From CAVXFB01 sp963760935 (lineage in GTDB: Bacteria > Planctomycetota > Planctomycetia > Pirellulales > Thermoguttaceae), in the NCBI GenBank assembly GCA_963760935.1, contig CAVXFB010000007.1, positions 423,183-487,182 of the forward strand: a stretch of 64,000 nucleotides of DNA, read 5' to 3'. The position numbers were made by a program, and so were the translations under genes. This document shows positions 45,398 to 53,165 of the stretch, in pieces. The first letter of the stretch is position 1, and each line of letters begins with the position of its first letter. The notes under the pieces are model-generated. The model was not told the origin of the DNA and did not search any database. It saw only the letters and a list, made by a program, of their open reading frames with translations.

Positions 45398-45431
45398 GAG
45401 TTGTACTTGTCCGCCGAATTGGAGAAAACCC

Positions 45432-45734
45432 ATGCAAACCGTCCCATTTCACGCCCTGTTTGCCGCAGATAACGTCAACCCCAACGACAGTTTCGGCGGC
45501 AATCCGCGCGATGTCGTTTCGGCCGCCGAAGTCATCTTCGCCATCGACGTCATGTCCGACCATGAAGCGATCGTGTTCGGCCGGGAAGTGCTGGAAGGCA
45601 TCGCCGCCGGCGGTGTCGCCCACGGTATCGAGACGCTCGGCGTCGAACTCGACATGGAAACCGACGAACTGGAACGCCTTGTCGCATTAGTGCGCGTCGT
45701 AAAAGGCCACGACGATTACCAAGCCGAGGAATGA
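45432..45734 (+). CDS. Hypothetical protein, first gene after promoter copy B
   Basis: 100 residues: MQTVPFHALFAADNVNPNDSFGGNPRDVVSAAEVIFAIDVMSDHEAIVFGREVLEG. Acidic, helical, no transmembrane part; complete frame with GGAG before ATG 45432. It overlaps the next gene by 4 bp. The upstream open frame is not coding. No family recognised. Confidence 0.6.
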   Translation: MQTVPFHALFAADNVNPNDSFGGNPRDVVSAAEVIFAIDVMSDHEAIVFGREVLEGIAAGGVAHGIETLGVELDMETDELERLVALVRVVKGHDDYQAEE

Positions 45735-45988
45735 CCACCATGCACAAATCATCCGACGACCGCGTTATTTGCATCACGCACCTGCGGGATTGCCTGGGAA
45801 TCGCCTACCTGCACGTTGTGCGAACCGACGAGCCCGTCGTCGTGAAGCGCTACGGGCGCTGTGACGCGATGCTCGTACCAGCGTGGGAGTGGCGATGGCT
45901 CAAGGAATTGGAAGCCGGCATCCAAGCCGGCAACTGCCCTGTCGGGCGAGAAAGGGGAGAAGCATGCCCATGCTCGCTAAGCGGTTGA
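45731..45988 (+). CDS. Small hypothetical protein, antitoxin-like appearance
   Basis: 85 residues: RVICITHLRDCLGIAYLHVVRTDEPVVVKRYGRCDAMLVPAWEWRWLKELE. The strand-helix-strand layout with VVVKRYGRCDAMLVPAWEW resembles a Phd/YefM-type antitoxin fold (V-x-R-x-G-x-x-A-x-L-V-P), but no toxin is adjacent. Coupled to its neighbours by ATGA and a 25-bp overlap. Confidence 0.55.
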   Translation: MTTMHKSSDDRVICITHLRDCLGIAYLHVVRTDEPVVVKRYGRCDAMLVPAWEWRWLKELEAGIQAGNCPVGRERGEACPCSLSG

Positions 45989-46701
45989 ACATCGACGCGC
46001 TGTGTACCTGGGCCGAAGCGCTGTGCAGGCGGATCGCGGCCAGGGACCTGGGCAACAAGCCGTTATACGTCGTGGCGCAATCCAGAGTGCCGGCCGAGTT
46101 CGGCGGGGCGGCCGATTGCAGCGGATTCACGACCCCCAACTTGGACCTGTACTTACGAGACACCATCGCAACCGCTTGGCGCGGCCGCGGCCCGTGCATG
46201 GTGGTCAACGACAACGACCTTACCGAGACGATGGACGCCGCCGATATCGAATCGGCCATCGCGGCCACGGCGCTCCACGAACTGGCCCATATCGTTCAGC
46301 GGCCGGCGCTCTTTCGCGATCGCCAGAACCAAGATCCGGACAAGCTCGTGTACGAAGCGTTATGCGTCGGCCACATCGTCGCCACTGAGCCCGGGCCAGA
46401 TTCGGCCGCGGCGACAGCCAAGCCGTACTACGGGCACGAAGCCGGCTTTATCCGAATCGCGCTGCACCTTCGCCGTCGTGCCGAACTGGTCGGTGTGCTC
46501 ATTCCACTTTTCGGCTATGCCGCGGGCAACCTGTACGGCCTGTCGCATCCTAGTCGCTATGTCGAGTCTCTGGCCGATGAGCCCGACCGGCTCATCGCCG
46601 CCAGTTTCAAAGAGATCGTGTCTACCCCTTACCCCGAAGAGTTTTCTCGCCTGTGGGCCGCGGACATGGCCCGCTGGCGTTTTGATGGTTCCCCCTTCTG
46701 A
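45964..46701 (+). CDS. HEXXH (metallopeptidase-like) protein
   Basis: 245 residues, AGGGGAGAAGC before ATG 45964. ATALHELAHIVQRPALF contains the HEXXH zinc motif (HELAH) with a downstream acidic stretch (YEALCVGHIVATEPG) that could supply the third ligand. No signal peptide, so a cytoplasmic role is likely. In mobile elements such proteases can activate regulators (compare ImmA-type), but the partner is unknown. Confidence 0.65.
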   Translation: MPMLAKRLNIDALCTWAEALCRRIAARDLGNKPLYVVAQSRVPAEFGGAADCSGFTTPNLDLYLRDTIATAWRGRGPCMVVNDNDLTETMDAADIESAIAATALHELAHIVQRPALFRDRQNQDPDKLVYEALCVGHIVATEPGPDSAAATAKPYYGHEAGFIRIALHLRRRAELVGVLIPLFGYAAGNLYGLSHPSRYVESLADEPDRLIAASFKEIVSTPYPEEFSRLWAADMARWRFDGSPF

Positions 46702-46716
46702 AAGGAGTCTTTCGCC

Positions 46717-47437
46717 ATGGGTATCGCCAATTTGATTGAAAAGGTCGTCGGCAAGCAGCGAGAACGCCGCGCTTCCTACGCAGCCGACTTCCGTGGCATC
46801 GTCGCCAAGATAGCGGATGGCAAGGAGCCCGACGTCGATGCCATCGATCAGGTTTTGCACGACGCCGGCAAGTCGATTGATGACCTAACCAAGGCAGTCG
46901 AATTACTGCAAAAGCGTCGCAAGCTTCGGGAGACGCTGGACCGGCTGCCCGCTCTGCAAGCAGAACGGCAGGAAGTCGATCGCCAACTGAACGCGGCCTA
47001 CGAAGCCCTGGAGCAGGCTGAGCAGAAGCATGCCGAAGTAACGCACCCGCTGCGCTGCCGACTTGAGAAGCTGATGGACGAGATGCGGGACGCCGAAGCG
47101 GCCCAGCGCGAGCTTGACCGCACCTGCAGCTACGAGGACCTGCTGGCCGAGCGTGCGGCGGTCGAGCGCCAAGCTCGACACCGCCCGCCGAGAAGTCTCC
47201 GCCCACCACAGCGCCGGCCGGGCCGCCCGGGAACAGGCCAACAGCGAACGCCACGCCGCCGAGCAGGCGAAGGCGATCTGGCGGGGCGAAGCCCAGGTCG
47301 AAGAGTGCTTGCAACGCGTCAAGGAGCACGACCGCGTGGAAGCCGACTGCAAAGCGGCGATTGCGAAGGCGGAAAAAAAGGTCGCCGCCTTAGAGCGTGA
47401 ACGAAAAGCGGTCGTGGAGCGGATGCTCGTGCCGTAA
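46717..47437 (+). CDS. Coiled-coil protein (frame break near 47168)
   Basis: About 239 residues after correction. Long heptad regions: QKRRKLRETLDRLPALQAERQEV, LEKLMDEMRDAEAAQRELDR, then in the +1 frame KLDTARREVSAHHSAGRAAREQ and AEKKVAALERERKAVVERML, ending at 47437. It follows the HEXXH gene by 15 bp with AAAGGAG. It looks like an SMC-style arm without an ATPase head. Function unknown; structural scaffold or inhibitor are options. Confidence 0.6.
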
Positions 47438-47482
47438 GAGGGTTCGGCCGACGTTGATCTTTGACAATTCGGCCTTATCGTG

Positions 47483-47511
47483 AGCCGCCGGGGCTGGCGA
47501 CCCCGGCGGCT
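47483..47511 (+). terminator. Strong hairpin after the coiled-coil gene
   Basis: AGCCGCCGGGG and CCCCGGCGGCT form an 11-bp perfect stem with a 7-nt loop. No long T-run follows, so termination may be partial. It separates the small-gene operon from the restriction-modification genes; a TATATT -10-like box at 47614-47619 follows. Confidence 0.5.
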
Positions 47512-47659
47512 TGGTGGCCGGCACCGCTTGCCCATCCCTCACAAGCCTTCGGGCGACGTAAATGCTGTCTGACAAGCTTCGAGACCTGACTGGCAGTCCC
47601 CAAGATGGGGTGGTATATTGCTACGATTAATCGCAAGTTGATAAAGGAGGCGACGTACC

Positions 47660-49786
47660 ATGACACCGGAACAACGCGAGGAAATCATTCGCAGACTGCA
47701 TCAAGACGAGGAACTCTCGCCCGAGTGGGCGCGCATCATATTCCCGCCCGAGAAACGCGAATACGAACTCGTCTACCACGGCAAGGAGCGCGAGGAGGAC
47801 ATCATTGCCAACACGCTTGCCGTGCCGCTACAAAAGGTTCGCACGTTCGGCAAAAACGGCGACGGTTGGCACAACAAGCTCATCTTCGGTGACAATCTTC
47901 AGGTCATGAAGAGTCTGCTAGCAATGAAGGGGGCGGGCGAGTTGTGTAGCGCAGATGGCACGTCGGGGGCCAAGCTTGTTTATATTGATCCACCATTTGC
48001 TACGAAACGAGAATTTGCAGGAACGCAGGACCAAAAAGCCTACCAAGACAAAGTCGCGGGCGCGCAGTTCATCGAGTTTCTTAGGAAACGACTTGTCCTG
48101 CTCCGCGAGATCATGTGTGATGACGGCCTAATAGTAGTCCACATTGACTATAGGTTTGGCCACTATGTCAAGGTCGTGCTGGATGAGCTCCTTCCGCGCG
48201 GATTCAAAAACGATATTAAGGTGCCGAGGGGAACGAAAAGTGTCCAGAACCAATTCGAGGAGATCAGTGCCCTGACCGTCGGGGACGACTCGTTGTTACT
48301 CTATTCAAAACGTAGCGGCGCAAGGATCCGTCACCTTCGAATTGACCTTGGCGCTCATGCAGAAGGCAAATGGGACACTTTCTGGAGAGGAACGAATCGT
48401 AAGACCATGCGCTATCCGTTGCTTGGTCACAATCCAAAGACTGGACAATGGCGATGGAAGAAAAGCCGAGCGCTCAGCGCAAAAGAGAACTACGATCTGT
48501 ATCTGCGTGAATTTGCCGACAGTGAGACCTTGGATGACTACTACCTTCGTAATCTAGATGCTAAGTGCGAACTGAACTTTATCCGTCTCAACGAAGAGAA
48601 TGTTGTGCAGTATTTTGTCCCTCCAAGAGACTCGCGGATTGCCAACACCATGTGGACCGACGTCCGCACAACTGGGCGAGTCACGACGTACCCAACGGAA
48701 AAGAACGAGGATCTGCTATTCAGAATCGTGAAATGGCTTTCGCAACCGGGGGACATTGTGCTTGACGCGTTTGCTGGCTCGGGGACTACATGCGCCGTGG
48801 CCGAGAAGCTGGGGCGTCGATGGATCGGCATTGATTGTGGAAAGCTGGCTATCTACACAATCCAAAAGCGGATGATGAACCTCCGCCGCAAAATTGGGAA
48901 CAAGGGAGAGGCTATCCAGCCCAAACCGTTTGCGCTCTATAATGCAGGCCTTTACGATTTCTCAAAGTTAAAAGAATTGCCGTGGCATGCGTGGCGTTTT
49001 TTTGCTCTACAGTTATTCCAATGCCGGGATGAGACACATAAGATTGGCGGAATCCAACTTGACGGCTATCTGAAAGGTGCGAGCGTATTGGTGTTCAACC
49101 ACCAGAAGCAACCGGGCGTGCGGATAGACGAAGAGACGGTTCAGAGTATGCACGAGGCGCTAGGAACGAAGGTCGGCAACCGGATATTCATCATCGCACC
49201 GGCAATGGTATTCGATTTCCAGCAGGACTACCTGATACTGGACGGCGTACGCTATTATGCCTTGCGCATCCCGTATTCGATCATCCATGAACTCCACCAA
49301 CGCGAGTTTGCGGCGCTCAAGCAGCCCGCCGACGAAATGGCGGTCAATAATACTGTGGATGCAGTCGGTTTCGATTTCATTCGCCCACCGGAATTGGATT
49401 ACGTGGTCACGGTAAACAAGCGAAAGGGCGAATCGTTCACCGAGGGCGTGATCCGAATCAAGACGTTCAAGAGCGAAGCCGTCGTCCGGGACTCAACGAA
49501 GAAGGCGAACCGCGAGACACTCTCCATGGTAATGCTCGACTATGATTTTGACACCGAATCCGACGTGTTCGATTTCGATGAGGTCTTCTACTCGGATACG
49601 ATCCAGAAAGCAAAATGGGAAGTCCGCTTTCCACTCGAATCAGTCGACAAGCAGATCATGGCCGTGTTCGTGGACATTTACGGCAACGAGGCACGCGAAG
49701 TAATTTCGGCCAGTAAGTTTGGGTTGCGAGAAACCAAGGCGGTAGCAGAGCCTGCCAAGAAGGCACGGAAGAAAGCAAAGAAGTGA
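47660..49786 (+). CDS. mod: Type III restriction-modification methyltransferase subunit (Mod)
   Basis: 708 residues, AAAGGAGG before ATG 47660. Motif IV D110PPF113 (VYIDPPFAT) precedes motif I F371AGSGT (DAFAGSGTT), beta-class N6-adenine methyltransferase order; the middle 150 residues are a candidate target-recognition region. The C-terminal 300 residues are an extension usual for Mod subunits that contact Res. It is followed 6 bp later by the Res gene. Base composition is visibly less GC-rich than the neighbouring genes, suggesting recent acquisition. It modifies element and host DNA. Confidence 0.88.
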   Translation: MTPEQREEIIRRLHQDEELSPEWARIIFPPEKREYELVYHGKEREEDIIANTLAVPLQKVRTFGKNGDGWHNKLIFGDNLQVMKSLLAMKGAGELCSADGTSGAKLVYIDPPFATKREFAGTQDQKAYQDKVAGAQFIEFLRKRLVLLREIMCDDGLIVVHIDYRFGHYVKVVLDELLPRGFKNDIKVPRGTKSVQNQFEEISALTVGDDSLLLYSKRSGARIRHLRIDLGAHAEGKWDTFWRGTNRKTMRYPLLGHNPKTGQWRWKKSRALSAKENYDLYLREFADSETLDDYYLRNLDAKCELNFIRLNEENVVQYFVPPRDSRIANTMWTDVRTTGRVTTYPTEKNEDLLFRIVKWLSQPGDIVLDAFAGSGTTCAVAEKLGRRWIGIDCGKLAIYTIQKRMMNLRRKIGNKGEAIQPKPFALYNAGLYDFSKLKELPWHAWRFFALQLFQCRDETHKIGGIQLDGYLKGASVLVFNHQKQPGVRIDEETVQSMHEALGTKVGNRIFIIAPAMVFDFQQDYLILDGVRYYALRIPYSIIHELHQREFAALKQPADEMAVNNTVDAVGFDFIRPPELDYVVTVNKRKGESFTEGVIRIKTFKSEAVVRDSTKKANRETLSMVMLDYDFDTESDVFDFDEVFYSDTIQKAKWEVRFPLESVDKQIMAVFVDIYGNEAREVISASKFGLRETKAVAEPAKKARKKAKK

Positions 49787-49792
49787 TCCACC

Positions 49793-52366
49793 ATGAGCAC
49801 CAAAGGCGATAAGCGCACCTTCAAGAATGAAGACCTGATCCTTAGGGTGACGGAGAACATTGACCCGAAGCAGTGGGACGAGGGCAAATACGAAGCGTTT
49901 CTGGACGAACTGGGTGGCTTCCGCGAATACCAGAAGGAGGCCATCCGAACGACGCTGCGATTCTTGCTGGGCGGCAAATATGCCGATCTTCGTGCACTGG
50001 CGAAGGAGAACTTTGACGACAACACGGAACTGCGGGAGCGTTATGGTTCATGGGCCGGGATGGAAAAGCAGCTTCAGCTACCTGACCAACTTGCCTGCTC
50101 CATAGATCAGGCCACTGGAACCGGCAAGAGTTATGTGCTTTACGCGATTGCGATGAGTTTGCTGGCCGAAGGTGCGGTAGACCGCGTGCTGGTGCTCTGC
50201 CCATCGAACACAATCGAGGACGGATTGCTGAAGAAGTTCAAAGAACTCGCCAGTAACAGCGAACTCCGCGATGCGCTGCCGGAAAGCGCAAAGCTCCGGA
50301 CGCCGAAGATAATCAATGCATCGGAAAGCATCGTGGAAGGTTCGATCTGCGTGGAGAATTATCACGCCATCCTGGAGAACACTAAGTCCTCTATCCGCGA
50401 GAGTTTGAAGGGCAAGGGTGCACGAGTGGCCGTACTTAACGACGAAGCACATCACGTGGCCAACGAATCGGGCACAACTTCCAAGCGGTGGAAGGAGTTT
50501 CTCGAAAACGGCGACTACGGCTTCAGACTGGTGGTCGGCGTTTCAGGCACATGCTATGTGGCTGACGAGTACTTTGCGGACGTGGTGCATCGGTACTCGC
50601 TTCGGCAGGCCATCGAGGAGAAGTTCGTCAAGAAGGTAGAGTATGTGGACGAACTCCCGGCGGCAGCGGAGAACCCCGAGGAGAAGTGGCAGTTGGTTTA
50701 CAACCGTCACAAAGATTGGAAGAAGAAGCTGAAGAGCCGCGGCATCCGACCGCTCACCATCGTCGTCACGAAAGGTATCGCCGATGCAGAGCAGGTCGCC
50801 GAAGAATTGCGCGACTTTCTGAAAGACTGGGAAGGGCTCAACGCCGACCAAGCAGGGGCAAAGGTACTTTGTGTCACATCCGCCAAGAAGCACCAGCCGA
50901 ATGTCGGCAAACTCCGAACGGTGGACAGCCCAGCAAGCAAAGTCGAATGGATCGTGTCGGTCTCGATGCTTAGTGAAGGCTGGGACGTGAAGAACGTATT
51001 CCAAATTGTTCCGCACGAAGAACGCGCTTTCAATAGCAAACTGCTGATCGCCCAAGTGCTCGGCCGTGGACTGCGGCGCCCAGATGGATGGAAAGGAGAG
51101 GAACCGGTTGTCACCGTCTTCAATCACGATTCATGGTCCGGCCGAATCAAGTATCTTGTGAACGAGATCCTGGAGATCGAGCGCCGGCTTACATCCACGG
51201 TTGATCCCAAATCGTCGTATAACTTTGATCTGCACAATCTCGACTATAATCGTGACGAGGACATCACGACGTATGCCAAGAAGGGCGAATACAAGATCTT
51301 TGAAGAGGGCTTCGTGGATCTTCCAACGCAAGTCGAGGCGGAGGACGTTACCGTAGGCTTTGAGCGCGCTGTATCTGGCGAACACGTCAAATTCAAAACC
51401 ACGATTCAGCATAAGACATGGACAGTCGAGGAAGTCGCAGAGGAGATGTATCGCCGGTTGAAGTCAATCGATATGGAATCCAAGGATGCCGACGATCCCA
51501 CAGACCGCACGAAATATGCGAAGAAGTTCCCTTTAGCCAAATGTGAGGAGATTGTCGCCGCATCGCTGAAGCGCCTCAAGATCAAGAATGGCAAGGTCAC
51601 CGACGAAAATCGGCAGAAGTTTTTACAGTCGCTCGGTACGCTCCGGCGCAAAGCGGCAAAGCGAGTGGTCTATAAGCTGTCACCCAAAGCCCTTGCGACT
51701 GTGAATACTTCCACCCGGCAGGTTGAGAGTTGTAGCGCCGCCGAGCTTCGTCGCGGATCGAAGACCGTATTCTACGTTCCGGGTTGCGAGAGTACATTAC
51801 TTGATGAACAAAAGGAATTCTTTCGCGAGGTTGTAGACCCAGATGGTGATTTCCGTGGCGGTCGCGAGGAAGTAACCAAACGAGCGGACTTCAAGACGCC
51901 CGCAAACCTCGTCATTGCCGACGCCACCCCTGAAAGGAAGTTCGTCCGATTACTTGTTACGCGAGACAACGCTCGCAAACTTGATGCTTGGCTGAAGAAT
52001 ACTCCTGTTGGTTTTTACTGGATCGAATACGCATGGAAGAAGGGTAACAGGCCAAAGCGAGGAGAGTTCAGCCCGGACTTCTTCATCAAGCAGGGCGACC
52101 ACATCTTCGTCATCGAGGTAAAGGGCGACGAGGAAATCGGCGACCCAGCCGCCGATAACGTCAAGAAGCACGAGTACGCTACGGACCACTTTAATCGGCT
52201 CAACCAGTGGGTGGAGAAGGCGAAGATTCCGACGCGTTACCAGTTCAATATGATTTCACCGAAAAGCTACGATAAGTTCTTTCAGACGCTCCGAGAAGGC
52301 GGCCTTGTTGGTTTCCGCTCGGACCTGGATGTGGCGATGGCGAAGGCTGCGAAGGCTACGAGTTAG
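49793..52366 (+). CDS. res: Type III restriction endonuclease subunit (Res)
   Basis: 857 residues. Walker A GTGKS (109-113), DEAH at 217-220, GLRRP in motif VI (QVLGRGLRRP), and a C-terminal PD-(D/E)XK nuclease with Asp762 (FSPDFF) and Glu775-Val-Lys777 (VIEVKGD). All catalytic residues are intact and the frame has no break over 2.5 kb. Res with Mod translocates along and cuts unmodified DNA; carried on an element inside a phage, it would restrict competing phages. Confidence 0.9.
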   Translation: MSTKGDKRTFKNEDLILRVTENIDPKQWDEGKYEAFLDELGGFREYQKEAIRTTLRFLLGGKYADLRALAKENFDDNTELRERYGSWAGMEKQLQLPDQLACSIDQATGTGKSYVLYAIAMSLLAEGAVDRVLVLCPSNTIEDGLLKKFKELASNSELRDALPESAKLRTPKIINASESIVEGSICVENYHAILENTKSSIRESLKGKGARVAVLNDEAHHVANESGTTSKRWKEFLENGDYGFRLVVGVSGTCYVADEYFADVVHRYSLRQAIEEKFVKKVEYVDELPAAAENPEEKWQLVYNRHKDWKKKLKSRGIRPLTIVVTKGIADAEQVAEELRDFLKDWEGLNADQAGAKVLCVTSAKKHQPNVGKLRTVDSPASKVEWIVSVSMLSEGWDVKNVFQIVPHEERAFNSKLLIAQVLGRGLRRPDGWKGEEPVVTVFNHDSWSGRIKYLVNEILEIERRLTSTVDPKSSYNFDLHNLDYNRDEDITTYAKKGEYKIFEEGFVDLPTQVEAEDVTVGFERAVSGEHVKFKTTIQHKTWTVEEVAEEMYRRLKSIDMESKDADDPTDRTKYAKKFPLAKCEEIVAASLKRLKIKNGKVTDENRQKFLQSLGTLRRKAAKRVVYKLSPKALATVNTSTRQVESCSAAELRRGSKTVFYVPGCESTLLDEQKEFFREVVDPDGDFRGGREEVTKRADFKTPANLVIADATPERKFVRLLVTRDNARKLDAWLKNTPVGFYWIEYAWKKGNRPKRGEFSPDFFIKQGDHIFVIEVKGDEEIGDPAADNVKKHEYATDHFNRLNQWVEKAKIPTRYQFNMISPKSYDKFFQTLREGGLVGFRSDLDVAMAKAAKATS

Positions 52367-52408
52367 TGGTCTCGCGCCCATCGACGTCGCCAGCACGCCG
52401 ACGTGAAA

Positions 52409-52534
52409 TTACTTGTACTCCCAGCCGGTCGAAGGATGGAAATGTCTGTCCGCCTTTCCATATTCTTTGGCCACATGCGGAATTCCTCGCGCAATCCGCT
52501 TGAGCTCCTTGTAGCCCTGAGGTAACTGTCTGTC
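52409..52534 (-). pseudogene. Short protein-like fragment on the minus strand
   Basis: The minus strand encodes QLPQGYKELKRIARGIPH, then KEYGKADRHFHPSTGWEYK, ending at stop 52411-52409. It reads like a genuine C-terminus, but the upstream part of the frame is only antisense to the HARE-HTH gene. Probably a gene remnant at a recombination boundary. Confidence 0.35.
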
Positions 52535-52537
52535 ACT

Positions 52538-52560
52538 GGCATCGCGATGGTCGCGATGCC
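52538..52560. promoter_or_regulatory. Perfect 10-bp inverted repeat before the HARE-HTH gene
   Basis: GGCATCGCGA and TCGCGATGCC with a 3-nt spacer, 33 bp before ATG 52593. Position fits an operator for autoregulation by the HARE-HTH protein, or a hairpin. Confidence 0.45.
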
Positions 52561-52592
52561 AAATCGAACCCCAAGACGAAAGGGAACGACAG

Positions 52593-52925
52593 ATGGCTAC
52601 CAAGAAGATCACCACGAAGAAGGCCCGCAAGCCGGCCGCCCCAAAGGCCAAGGCGGCAAAGGCCAAGAAGGCCAAGCCTGGCGCCGAGACGACCGACAAC
52701 CAGCTCAGCCAGATAGACGCCGCGATCCGCGTATTGGCCGAGGCCAAGGAACCGATGAACTGCGCGGCGATGGTCGAAGCGATGCAGGCCGAGGGCTACT
52801 GGGCAAGCCCAGGCGGCAAGACGCCGCAGCAGACGCTGTATTCGTCGATCCTGCGGGAGATCGCGAACAAGGGCGCCGAGTCGCGATTCCGCAAGGCCGA
52901 GCGCGGCAAATTCGCAAGCGCCTAG
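52593..52925 (+). CDS. Histone-like lysine-rich HARE-HTH protein (nested-element copy)
   Basis: 110 residues. The first 30 residues are Lys/Ala/Pro-rich like histone H1 tails (TTKKARKPAAPKAKAAKAKK); the rest is a HARE-HTH domain (QIDAAIRVLAEAKEPMNCAAMVEAMQ, GYWASPGGKTPQQTLYSSILREI, FRKAERGKFASA). It corresponds to the C-terminal half of the protein at 36430. It probably coats or reads DNA, perhaps modified DNA. ACGAAAGGGA before ATG. Followed by a terminator. Confidence 0.85.
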   Translation: MATKKITTKKARKPAAPKAKAAKAKKAKPGAETTDNQLSQIDAAIRVLAEAKEPMNCAAMVEAMQAEGYWASPGGKTPQQTLYSSILREIANKGAESRFRKAERGKFASA

Positions 52926-52954
52926 CTTCCACAGGCGCCGAGCGCTACGTACTA

Positions 52955-52978
52955 CCCCGGGCGGCCGCCTGGGGTTTT
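52955..52978 (+). terminator. Terminator after the HARE-HTH gene
   Basis: CCCCGGGCGG/CCGCCTGGGG stem (one G-T pair) followed by TTTTCTT, 30 bp after the stop. The prophage copy has a terminator at the equivalent place (36383-36404). Confidence 0.7.
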
Positions 52979-53045
52979 CTTCGGCCATTTCTGGCCCGCG
53001 ATTCCGCCGCCGAATAGAAGCCGCCCTGTCTGACGAAAAGGTCGA

Positions 53046-53078
53046 GCCCGAACTCTAAACACGTTCGGGACTTCGGGC
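53046..53078 (+). promoter_or_regulatory. Leader hairpin with alternative pairing, upstream of the nested amidoligase
   Basis: CCCGAAC (53047-53053) can pair with GTTCGGG (53063-53069), or GCCCGAA (53046-53052) with TTCGGGC (53072-53078). The two foldings exclude each other. The hairpin lies 97 nt before the start codon, as in the prophage copy (98 nt). Confidence 0.5.
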
Positions 53079-53105
53079 ACCGCTTATTCGCTTGCTGTTT
53101 CTTCG

Positions 53106-53135
53106 AAAACATGGCTCCTGTGTGGATGTACAAAC
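53106..53135 (+). promoter_or_regulatory. 30-bp box upstream of the nested amidoligase
   Basis: AAAACATGGCTCCTGTG plus TGGATGTACAAAC; matches 28 of 30 bases of the box at 37833-37862 upstream of the prophage operon. A TTGCTG -35-like sequence precedes it at 53092. Confidence 0.55.
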
Positions 53136-53165
53136 GAACATGTACCACCACCCAGGAGCCAAACG

